A DNA stretch of 5,503 bases from VGPI01 sp964482845 (GCA_964482845.1 CAYZZE010000114.1:1-5503), one strand, 5' to 3'; shown: positions 1 to 5,398, numbered from the stretch's first letter. The notes: generated by a model from the sequence alone, not told the origin. Numbers and translations are program-made.

Positions 1-331
1 TAAGTAATCCCTGAAAACTGCAAATCTGATCACTGAAAACTGCAAATGAGATTTGAGGGTGAAATTCCGATCTCCGTTTCTGCAGATAACAGTTCATCAT
101 ACTCAGGCTGAAGGATAAAAAACCCGTGAAGAACTCCGGGTGATGTCCCCCCGACTCGGAGGGCATTCTATGCAGGGTCTGCAAGCTGTCCTCAATTTCA
201 GATGGAACTGGTTTTCTGTCAATAGAGACCGTTGCACATAATGGGCTCAGATAAGTAACAATTGCGCTGTTGACGGGGGGGATTGGATCTTGAAGATCCC
301 GTTCGGATTGATTAATATTCGTATTTATCAT
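1..331 (-). CDS. Doubtful open frame running off the left edge
   Basis: Reading the minus strand from an ATG at 331-329, 110 consecutive codons contain no stop before the window edge; an in-frame TAA lies two codons upstream of the ATG. The product begins MINTNINQSERDLQDPIPP and I recognise no family in it. Against a real gene: there is no Shine-Dalgarno sequence before the ATG. The far end is translated through the 22-bp repeat and gives low-complexity Ser/Phe/Gln-rich sequence. Three hairpins and a U-tract (116-183) lie inside the frame. For a real gene: a 110-codon open run is unusual for random sequence of this composition. It could be the start of a protein continuing to the left, a gene fragment, or a chance frame across a structured RNA. 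Confidence 0.2.
   Translation of the reverse strand, partial: MINTNINQSERDLQDPIPPVNSAIVTYLSPLCATVSIDRKPVPSEIEDSLQTLHRMPSESGGHHPEFFTGFLSFSLSMMNCYLQKRRSEFHPQISFAVFSDQICSFQGLL
11..54. repeat. Two-copy 22-bp tandem repeat
   Basis: The 15-mer CTGAAAACTGCAAAT occurs at 11-25 and again, identical, at 33-47, giving a 22-bp period. The 7-bp tails (26-32 and 48-54) agree at 3 of 7 positions, so the two units match at 18 of 22. The stretch before position 11 matches the unit tail poorly (about 5 of 10), so no further copy is visible to the left. There are only two copies and no spacer diversity, so this is not a CRISPR array. It may be a mini-satellite or the remains of a dispersed intergenic repeat. 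Confidence 0.7.
116..141 (-). terminator. Probable intrinsic terminator (minus strand)
   Basis: In minus-strand sense, ACCCG (plus 141-137 region) pairs with CGGGT (plus 126-122). An inner GAG/TTC extension with a one-base A bulge closes a UUC loop. The 3' arm runs straight into TTTTT (plus 121-117). A GC-rich stem followed at once by a U-tract is the standard Rho-independent pattern. It could end a small RNA starting near 188, or any transcript reading through from the HD gene about 390 nt upstream. The outer stem is only 5 bp, so efficiency may be modest. Confidence 0.45.
117..188 (-). ncRNA. Candidate three-hairpin small RNA
   Basis: Three hairpins follow one another on the minus strand: TGCAG-acc-CTGCA (plus 183-171), CCCTCCG-agt-CGGGGGG (163-147), and the terminator stem (141-122) followed by a U-tract. 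The middle stem holds a U-G wobble when read from the minus strand but a C-A mismatch when read from the plus strand. This favours a minus-strand RNA. A perfect TTGACA at 222-217 would place a start near 188 and give an RNA of about 72 nt. No known RNA family is recognised. The same structure could instead be the 3' end of a longer mRNA. Confidence 0.27.
195..222 (-). promoter_or_regulatory. Weak promoter candidate for the hairpin RNA
   Basis: A perfect -35 TTGACA (plus 222-217) is followed after 16 nt by TGAAAT (plus 200-195). The -10 matches consensus at 4 of 6 positions but lacks the important second-position A. It is placed correctly to start the hairpin-rich transcript near 188. Confidence 0.2.
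285..299. repeat. 15-nt interrupted palindrome
   Basis: GGATCTT-g-AAGATCC has perfect 7-bp arms around one central base, with a G-run just to its left (275-281). Its size and symmetry resemble a homodimeric regulator's operator, but no promoter or gene start is clearly tied to it, and chance is possible. Confidence 0.35.
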
Positions 332-355
332 TTATTTAGCCGATTCATGCCATGC

Positions 356-400
356 CTGCTTATACTGCGGATTATCCGTTTTTGGATAGGGGATAAGCAG
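356..400. repeat. Compound inverted repeat / hairpin
   Basis: The outer arms CTGCTTAT (356-363) and ATAAGCAG (393-400) are perfectly complementary. Nested inside are TATCC (373-377) and GGATA (384-388) around a six-base GTTTTT loop. The result is a two-stem hairpin with an asymmetric internal loop. No U-tract follows on either strand, so it is not an intrinsic terminator by itself. It lies about 130 nt downstream of the HD gene and could stabilise or process that mRNA's 3' end. Confidence 0.4.
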
Positions 401-526
401 AAAACAGCATGAGATAAAAGCAGGGAATAGAATGGGGGGATGAAAGGTCTCAAGCCAGGAGGAGCGCGGGGTAACTTCAGATAGGGATCAAGCGAAGGGG
501 CGAACGGGATGGGACAGGAATATGGA
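401..526 (-). terminator. C-rich, G-poor trailer: candidate Rho-utilisation region
   Basis: This 126-nt stretch directly after the HD gene stop contains 49 C and 16 G in minus-strand sense (39% versus 13%), with many YC dinucleotides and little obvious structure. Such a C>G bubble is typical of rut sites, where Rho loads onto untranslated RNA. It is well placed to end the MutS-like/HD transcript. Apart from the bracketing repeats, nothing else is seen in 401-526; a 14-codon plus-strand frame at 440-484 has no support. Confidence 0.33.
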
Positions 527-1333
527 TCAGAGATAGCGCAGCATCTCGCGGTCGATCACTCCGGCGTAGAGTTCGATATACGGTTTGACGGGGCTAATCT
601 GTATCTTGGGGAAGAAAACTTCCTCCACCTGGAAGAAACCGACGGAGGCGTTCATCTCGACGGTGATATTGATGGGTTTTTCCAGTCCTTTGCTGATCTT
701 GACGCGTTGTATGGCGCTGGCGGAGGTGCGGTGGATGTCTCCGACCCTCGTCTCAGAGGAAAGGATCGTGGGGATGCGGGCGCGCCCCTGTTCCATGTCA
801 CTGCCGTCACCGATCAAGACCAGTCCTGCTTCGAGGGAGTGGATGCGGCGGGTTGCCATGTGTCCGAAGATACCTTCCACGGCGATGGCGCTCACAGCAC
901 ATTTGATCATCATGTCCTGTTCGCCATAAACGCTGGTCAGCACTTTATCGATAAAAGGCATCGCCATTTGGATGCTGAGGTATTCATGTTTTTCACGGGT
1001 CACCGCCATGCCCACGTCATGCAAGAGCGATGCCAGGATCACCGCGATCAAGGAGTCCTCGGCGTTGCCGGTCTTTTCTTTCTCCAGGTTCAGGGCAATA
1101 TCGGCATCGGTTAAAAGTTTAAGCATCTTGATCGTGTTTAGCGTCGCCTTGCGCATATGAACCGGACCGTGGTCGTTATAACCGAGCCGCTTGATCGAGA
1201 CAACATTGGCATATTCCTGCATCGCTTGCAGTTGCATATCGTCAAAGAGCATTAGGGCGGCATTTAATGCTTTGCCGTCGAGCAGTTTGAGGATCCGTTC
1301 CTCGAGGCGGATCTGTTTGGCTGATTTATTCAT
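527..1333 (-). CDS. HD-domain metal-dependent phosphohydrolase
   Basis: A 268-residue cytosolic protein of the HD phosphohydrolase superfamily, with no signal peptide or membrane segment. Visible metal-site elements are N53-D-H55-G-P-V-H59, the defining L-L-H105-D106-V-G, H116 in an EKHE context, H158, and D176 in a block ending GSDMEQGRARIP (to residue 188). From memory, the EAG..(V/I)xDxxDMxxGRARIP block followed by a C-terminal MN.S.GFFQVEE segment resembles an uncharacterised HD family common in archaea and some anaerobic bacteria. Substrate is unknown; HD enzymes hydrolyse nucleotides or phosphoesters. The ATG lies 3 nt after the upstream ATPase stop. GGAG ends 9 nt before the start, inside the upstream gene, so the two are probably translationally coupled. 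The HD call is firm; a specific reaction cannot be assigned. Confidence 0.9.
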   Translation of the reverse strand: MNKSAKQIRLEERILKLLDGKALNAALMLFDDMQLQAMQEYANVVSIKRLGYNDHGPVHMRKATLNTIKMLKLLTDADIALNLEKEKTGNAEDSLIAVILASLLHDVGMAVTREKHEYLSIQMAMPFIDKVLTSVYGEQDMMIKCAVSAIAVEGIFGHMATRRIHSLEAGLVLIGDGSDMEQGRARIPTILSSETRVGDIHRTSASAIQRVKISKGLEKPINITVEMNASVGFFQVEEVFFPKIQISPVKPYIELYAGVIDREMLRYL

Positions 1334-1336
1334 GGG

Positions 1337-2920
1337 TTAATTCTCCAATTTGCTGATGATTTTTTGAGGCATGCCCAGGATCCGGGCAATGCGGATGGCA
1401 CAGTGGGGTGGCAATTGCCCTTGAGGTAATCTGACGATCTCATAATCCATTGCCTGATTGAGCATTTTGAGCCGGGCGTCAAGATCCGTCTGGCCGATGG
1501 TCGCAGAATTGTCAAACCAAGCATCGTCGATGCCCTTGACGGCAAAGCAGGCAGCATTTTCCAGCATGGCAGGAGCATTGAAATGCGTAGCGCTAAATAC
1601 GAGTCGATCATCATCCTCCAGATACTCCAGCACTGCTGCCGCAATCTGCTCCCCTTCGGCGGGATTGGTGCCTTTGGCAAATTCATCCAGCAGGATCAAT
1701 CCCTTCCCTTTTTGAGTAAGCGCACGGCTAAAGGATACGATCTCCCGGGCAAATGTGCTGAGGTTCTCATCTCCGGTATCGTCTTGATTATACCAGATCC
1801 AGTCAAAGACCGGCAGATGTGCCTCCCGGCAAGGCAGAGGAATGGCATGAGATGCCAGCCGGCAGATCTGTCCGATCGTCTTGAGCGTTGTCGTCTTGCC
1901 GCCCATATTGGGTCCGATCAGGACGTTTACTCTGTCCTGTAGTGCGATGCCCAGTTTCTGATAGCGTTTCCCCTTGGCCATAGTAAGCTCAAAGACCGGC
2001 AGATTTACCGCATCGATCAGCATAATTTCCATCTTTTCCTGCAGTTGCGGAATGGAACACTGATGCGTGACGCCAAATCCGGCACAGGCATATTCCCAAT
2101 CAAGTGCCGCTATAATGGTTTGGGCCAGAGCCAGATCATAAGCGTATTGACGTATCTTCCCGCTCAGGTCGCGCAGCACTTCTGCTTCAGTGGTTGAGAG
2201 TTCTTCTTTGAGAAGAGCGGTCTGTTTCATGTACTCCATCATCTGGGGTGTGGAGCTAAGCGTAAACGTAAGATTGGCATAGTTTTCGGCGCCGATGCCG
2301 AAGAAGGGGGATGCGGATAGCGCTTTGACCAGTTCATCCTGCATCCTGGACACGACCATTTCTGCCTTTAATCCTGGCAGACCGAGGACCTCTCTCGCTT
2401 GTTGCAGACGCTGTTCCCTCGAATGAGCGATCATACGGTGGGTTTCAGCCAGCAGATCCATCGTGCGCTTGAGTTTGGCGGAATACTTTCCGCTCAGATG
2501 GAAATGCGGCACACGCCGGTCTTCCGGGTCCAGCAACTTGAAAAGATCAGTCAAAACAGGCAGGTCATTCTTTAGAATCAGAGCATTTTTCTGACACAAG
2601 ATACGTATCTTCCCGCAATAATAGACAAATTCCTTGATCTCTTGACACTCATGCAGAGCTAGCGGTATCTCCGAATTGGACAGGAGGTTGCGCAGTTCCT
2701 TGCAGTGCGCCAGATGCTCCCTTAGGGCGGATGAATCGCCCTTTCGCCGTCGAATGAACTCCATGAGAAGCGCTATTCTGTTATAAGCGGCGCGGACGAT
2801 CAGGGTATCCTTCATCCGATAAGGCACCAGTTTCCGCTTGTAGGTGTTGCCCAATTCGCCGCTTGGCTCGATCTTGGCAAGTATTGTGTCCATGTTCAGT
2901 GTTTTATCCGTTTGTGTCAT
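1337..2920 (-). CDS. MutS-like ATPase lacking mismatch-binding domains (possibly KamC-like)
   Basis: A 527-residue protein with a complete MutS-type ABC ATPase domain: Walker A GPNMGGKTT (336-344), signature region ENLSTFAREI (385-394), Walker B LILLDEF (408-414) with an FAKGTNP tail, and the H-loop T-H446. The first 300 residues are helical and charged, like a MutS core/lever. There is no N-terminal mismatch-recognition domain and no C-terminal Smr nuclease, so it is neither MutS (about 850 aa) nor MutS2 (about 780 aa). Size and the LDEFAKGTNP motif recall the MutS-like KamC proteins that accompany lysine 5,6-aminomutase. No aminomutase genes are in view, so that role is inference. GAGGGAG sits 8 nt before the ATG at 2920, while the internal Met10 has no ribosome binding site. 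It is first in a two-gene operon with the HD gene. Confidence 0.92.
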   Translation of the reverse strand: MTQTDKTLNMDTILAKIEPSGELGNTYKRKLVPYRMKDTLIVRAAYNRIALLMEFIRRRKGDSSALREHLAHCKELRNLLSNSEIPLALHECQEIKEFVYYCGKIRILCQKNALILKNDLPVLTDLFKLLDPEDRRVPHFHLSGKYSAKLKRTMDLLAETHRMIAHSREQRLQQAREVLGLPGLKAEMVVSRMQDELVKALSASPFFGIGAENYANLTFTLSSTPQMMEYMKQTALLKEELSTTEAEVLRDLSGKIRQYAYDLALAQTIIAALDWEYACAGFGVTHQCSIPQLQEKMEIMLIDAVNLPVFELTMAKGKRYQKLGIALQDRVNVLIGPNMGGKTTTLKTIGQICRLASHAIPLPCREAHLPVFDWIWYNQDDTGDENLSTFAREIVSFSRALTQKGKGLILLDEFAKGTNPAEGEQIAAAVLEYLEDDDRLVFSATHFNAPAMLENAACFAVKGIDDAWFDNSATIGQTDLDARLKMLNQAMDYEIVRLPQGQLPPHCAIRIARILGMPQKIISKLEN

Positions 2921-2950
2921 CCTCTTTGCTCCCTCAGGGGTAATGTATAT

Positions 2951-2978
2951 ACTATAATTCAGATGCTCCCTATGTCAA
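2951..2978 (-). promoter_or_regulatory. Sigma70-like promoter of the MutS-like/HD operon
   Basis: A perfect TTGACA (plus 2978-2973), a 16-nt spacer and TATAGT (plus 2956-2951, 5 of 6) predict a start near 2944. The leader would be about 24 nt, enough for the GAGGGAG ribosome binding site (plus 2935-2929 region) and the ATG at 2920. This is the best promoter match in the window. Confidence 0.65.
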
Positions 2979-3005
2979 TGATTTTATTGGGTTTATGGAG
3001 TTATA

Positions 3006-3043
3006 TGCCTGTGAGGCAATTATCTACAACTCATGCCAAGGCA
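3006..3043. promoter_or_regulatory. Paired TGCC/GGCA dyads in the divergent intergenic region
   Basis: TGCCT-gtg-AGGCA (3006-3018) and TGCC-aa-GGCA (3034-3043) share the same half-site with different spacers and lie between the leftward promoter (2951-2978) and the rightward nitroreductase start. They could be binding sites for one regulator of both genes. The arms are only 4-5 bp, so chance cannot be excluded. Confidence 0.25.
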
Positions 3044-3059
3044 GGCGGCAAAAAAGGTG

Positions 3060-3087
3060 TTGACCACTTCGGACAATTGACAATAGT
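3060..3087 (+). promoter_or_regulatory. Possible promoter of the nitroreductase gene
   Basis: TTGACC (3060-3065), a 16-nt spacer and AATAGT (3082-3087, 4 of 6) lie just upstream. The start would fall near 3094, leaving a very short leader that only just includes AGGAG (3096-3100). A second TTGACA at 3077-3082 has no usable -10. The real start may be further upstream. Confidence 0.3.
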
Positions 3088-3105
3088 GAATCGTCAGGAG
3101 ATCTT

Positions 3106-3654
3106 ATGGATACCAAAGAATTGATCCTATCACGTCATAGCGTGAGGAGTTACCGCGATGATCCGATCCCGGAAGAGGTAATGAACGATATTTTGGAAGC
3201 CGGACGGATGGCACCTTCGGCACAGAACCGCCAACCCTGGCGCTTTATCGTAGTCCAGGGAACGGACAAGGTAAAGTCCCTCTCGGTCAATTGCGGACTG
3301 ATCGGACTCTCCAATTTCTTTATCCGGCATGCGCCCTGCGTGATCATTGCTTGTGCCGATACCTGCCGTTCCATTCGCATCAATCATCAGGACTATTATC
3401 TGGTCGATACCGCCATTGCCTTCCAGCAGATGATGCTGATGGCACTATCGCACGGTATTGGATCTTGCTGGGTCGCCGCCTTTAGCGAGAAGAAACTGCG
3501 TAAATGGCTGAAAATAGAAGCAAAATGGAAGATCGTGGCGCTTTCTCCCTTTGGCTATCCGGCAGAAAAGGATACCCTGCATGCACGCCTCGTAAGTGGT
3601 CTTGCCGGCTCCAAAAACCGGCTTTCGCTGGACAAGATAGTCACTTATTTCTGA
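3106..3654 (+). CDS. Small nitroreductase-family FMN flavoprotein
   Basis: A 182-residue soluble protein with the nitroreductase fold signatures: RHSVRSY (10-16), which supplies the phosphate-binding Arg/Ser residues for FMN; APSAQNRQPWRFIVV (36-50), the family's most conserved block; the helix around D101-TAIAFQQMMLMA; GIGSCW (117-122); and LSPFGYP (146-152). Such proteins are homodimers that transfer hydride from NAD(P)H through FMN to nitro compounds, quinones, enones or other acceptors. The physiological substrate cannot be read from sequence. At 182 aa it is shorter than NfsB (about 217) and resembles the minimal nitroreductases common in anaerobes. AGGAG (3096-3100) is 5 nt before the ATG, which fixes the start. 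It is divergent from the MutS-like operon and followed by ada after 63 nt. Confidence 0.9.
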   Translation: MDTKELILSRHSVRSYRDDPIPEEVMNDILEAGRMAPSAQNRQPWRFIVVQGTDKVKSLSVNCGLIGLSNFFIRHAPCVIIACADTCRSIRINHQDYYLVDTAIAFQQMMLMALSHGIGSCWVAAFSEKKLRKWLKIEAKWKIVALSPFGYPAEKDTLHARLVSGLAGSKNRLSLDKIVTYF

Positions 3655-3662
3655 ACTATTTA

Positions 3663-3692
3663 TTGACACTAACCACACTTCGGTTAGATTAT
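3663..3692 (+). promoter_or_regulatory. Promoter upstream of ada
   Basis: A perfect TTGACA (3663-3668) starts 9 nt after the nitroreductase stop. Two -10 choices exist: TAGATT (3685-3690, 16-nt spacer) or GATTAT (3687-3692, 18-nt spacer), each 4 of 6. Transcription from here would cover ada and probably gmhA. No terminator is seen after the nitroreductase gene, so read-through is also possible. Confidence 0.45.
3669..3687. promoter_or_regulatory. Inverted repeat within the ada promoter spacer
   Basis: CTAACC (3669-3674) and GGTTAG (3682-3687) form a perfect 6-bp inverted repeat with a 7-nt centre, lying between the -35 and -10. A dimeric repressor bound here would block RNA polymerase. As a hairpin it is weak and has no U-tract, so an operator is the better reading, though unproven. 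Confidence 0.33.
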
Positions 3693-3717
3693 CCCCAAAT
3701 CAAGAAGGAAACTAATT

Positions 3718-4797
3718 ATGGATACCAAATTGACCAGGGAGTTGATCCACAAACTCCCAAAGACCGACCTGCACGTCCACCTTGATGGATCGGTGCGGAT
3801 CGAGACAATTATCGATCTGGCACAGAAGCATAACATCACCCTGCCAGAAACTGATCCCGACAAACTGCGCAAGATCACTTGCTGTGATGCGGACTGCAAG
3901 AGTTTGGATGAGTATCTGCGTGGGTTTCATATTGTCAATCTCGTGCTGCAAAACCGGGAAGGACTCAAGCGCGCCGCTTATGAACTGGCAGCGGATGCAG
4001 CCGCCGAAAACGTCCGTTATATGGAAGTACGCTACTCCCCTATCCTGCATACGCAGGGCGGAATGAAACTCACAGAGATCTCGGAAGCCGTGATCGACGG
4101 CTTGAAAAAAGCGGAGCGGGACTTCAACATCAAGACCGGCGTCATCATCTGCGGTATCCGCAATATGGATCCGACCACCTCACTCAAACTCGCCGAACTC
4201 GCCATCGCCTTCAAAAATAAGGGCGTTATCGGTTTTGACCTCGCCGGCGGGGAATACAAACATCCCGCCAAAGACCACAAGGAAGCATTTGATCTGGCGC
4301 TGCGCAACAACCTCAATATCACCATCCACGCCGGAGAAGCATACGGCCCGGAAAGCATCCATCAGGCGATCCATTACTGCGGGACGCACCGGATCGGTCA
4401 CGGCACCCGCCTCGTCGAGGATGGCGATCTGCTGAACTATGTAAACGACCACCGCATTCCCCTGGAGATCTGTCTAACCAGCAATTTCCACACCAAGGCC
4501 GTGCCCAACATTAAATCGCATCCGATCGATTTCTACATTGATTACGGCTTGCGCGTGACCCTGAATACGGACAACCGCGTCATCTCCAATACCACGCTCA
4601 CCGATGAATATATGCTTTCCGTTGAGAAGCTGGGACTCGACTATCCAACGATCAAATACATCATCCTCAATGGCTTCAAGAGTGCGTTTCTGCCTTACAA
4701 AGAAAAGGTGCGCATGGTCAATGACGCCCTGAAGGAGATCGATGACATCGAACTGGCAGAACTCAAGACCAAGGTTAAAGTAAAAGAAAAACTCTGA
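3718..4797 (+). CDS. add: Adenosine deaminase
   Basis: A 359-residue zinc amidohydrolase that deaminates adenosine (and deoxyadenosine) to inosine in cytosolic purine salvage. Zinc and catalytic residues are in the expected order: H19-V-H21 followed by LDGS, DLAGGE (174-179), H204-A-G-E207 (zinc His and catalytic Glu), HRIGH228G (catalytic His), and NTD285 (zinc Asp). Length matches the family (about 330-360). The residue after the zinc Asp is Asn286, where E. coli and mammalian enzymes have a second Asp; I recall NTDN(R) as a normal variant in some bacterial ADAs. AAGGA (3705-3709) lies 8 nt before the ATG. Adenine deaminase or aminodeoxyfutalosine deaminase are less likely alternatives in the same superfamily. 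gmhA follows after 19 nt. The C-terminus is Lys/Glu-rich. Confidence 0.93.
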   Translation: MDTKLTRELIHKLPKTDLHVHLDGSVRIETIIDLAQKHNITLPETDPDKLRKITCCDADCKSLDEYLRGFHIVNLVLQNREGLKRAAYELAADAAAENVRYMEVRYSPILHTQGGMKLTEISEAVIDGLKKAERDFNIKTGVIICGIRNMDPTTSLKLAELAIAFKNKGVIGFDLAGGEYKHPAKDHKEAFDLALRNNLNITIHAGEAYGPESIHQAIHYCGTHRIGHGTRLVEDGDLLNYVNDHRIPLEICLTSNFHTKAVPNIKSHPIDFYIDYGLRVTLNTDNRVISNTTLTDEYMLSVEKLGLDYPTIKYIILNGFKSAFLPYKEKVRMVNDALKEIDDIELAELKTKVKVKEKL

Positions 4798-4804
4798 TCC
4801 AACC

Positions 4805-4808
4805 GGAG
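4805..4808 (+). promoter_or_regulatory. Ribosome binding site that decides the gmhA start
   Basis: GGAG (4805-4808) is only 2 nt from the ATG at 4811 but 8 nt from the second ATG at 4817. The second gives normal spacing, so 4817 is preferred over the slightly longer frame. Confidence 0.6.
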
Positions 4809-4816
4809 AAATGACA

Positions 4817-5398
4817 ATGATCGAACAGATAAAGCAGTCCCTTTCCGCCGCCGCCATGACCCTGAAGAAATTCATGGATGACGATCAGAACCTGCAAACT
4901 ATCCGGGAAATCGTCAATTTGATCGCCAAAGCATACGCCAATGGCAGCAAGGTCATCATCTTTGGCAATGGCGGCAGTATGTGCGATGCTATGCATTTTG
5001 CCGAAGAACTGACCGGCAGGTTCCGCAAAGACCGCCTTCCCTTGCCGGCTCTTGCCATCTCCGATCCTTCTCATATCACTTGCGTTGCCAATGATTATGG
5101 CTTCGACCAGATCTTCTCGCGCGCCATACATGCTTATGCCAGACCGAATGACGTCATCATCGGCATTTCCACCAGTGGTAATTCGCCCAACGTGATCAAA
5201 GCCATCCACGCGGCGCAACAGATGAGCTGCTTTACCGTGGCTTTTTTGGGCAAGGATGGCGGAATTCTGCGCCAGGTCTGTGACTATGAGATCATTGTGG
5301 AGGCTGAGACATCAGAGCGCATCCAGGAAGTGCATATGATGATCCTGCATATAATTGTGGAAATGCTGGAAAGGGAGATGTCACTTTGTGGTAATTGA
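4817..5398 (+). CDS. gmhA: Phosphoheptose isomerase (sedoheptulose 7-phosphate isomerase)
   Basis: A 193-residue cytosolic SIS-domain protein (195 if the ATG at 4811 is used). It isomerises D-sedoheptulose 7-phosphate to D-glycero-D-manno-heptose 7-phosphate, the first step of ADP-heptose synthesis for LPS inner core or glycoprotein heptose. Counting from 4817, the phosphate-binding FGNGGSMCDA is at 49-58, with H60 and E64 just after, then ISTSGNSPN at 117-125, then Q170 and H178 in the IQEVHMMILH helix. These match the E. coli GmhA zinc/active-site set H61, E65, Q172, H180 almost position for position, and length (192 aa in E. coli) also agrees. It sits 19 nt after ada and probably shares its transcript. 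Other heptose genes (hldE, gmhB) are not in this window. Confidence 0.93.
   Translation: MIEQIKQSLSAAAMTLKKFMDDDQNLQTIREIVNLIAKAYANGSKVIIFGNGGSMCDAMHFAEELTGRFRKDRLPLPALAISDPSHITCVANDYGFDQIFSRAIHAYARPNDVIIGISTSGNSPNVIKAIHAAQQMSCFTVAFLGKDGGILRQVCDYEIIVEAETSERIQEVHMMILHIIVEMLEREMSLCGN

Noticed and set aside
11..54. CRISPR array
   Set aside because: Only two short units with 7-nt intervals, far too small for spacers, and no cas genes.
509..1114. 201-codon plus-strand open frame
   Set aside because: It is antisense to the HD gene, whose motifs, start and coupling are clear; the product is an unrecognised low-complexity Asp/Gly/His-rich sequence.
2891..2893. Alternative MutS-like start at Met10
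   Set aside because: No ribosome binding site precedes it, while the ATG at 2920 has GAGGGAG 8 nt upstream.
2953..2958. TATAAT on the plus strand
   Set aside because: No -35 at proper spacing exists upstream; the match arises from the AT-rich -10 of the leftward promoter.
2912..3124. 70-codon plus-strand open frame between the divergent genes
   Set aside because: It overlaps both gene starts and the leftward promoter, has no good ribosome binding site, and resembles nothing known.
4474..4875. 133-codon minus-strand open frame across ada and gmhA
   Set aside because: It is antisense to two well-supported genes and has no recognisable product.
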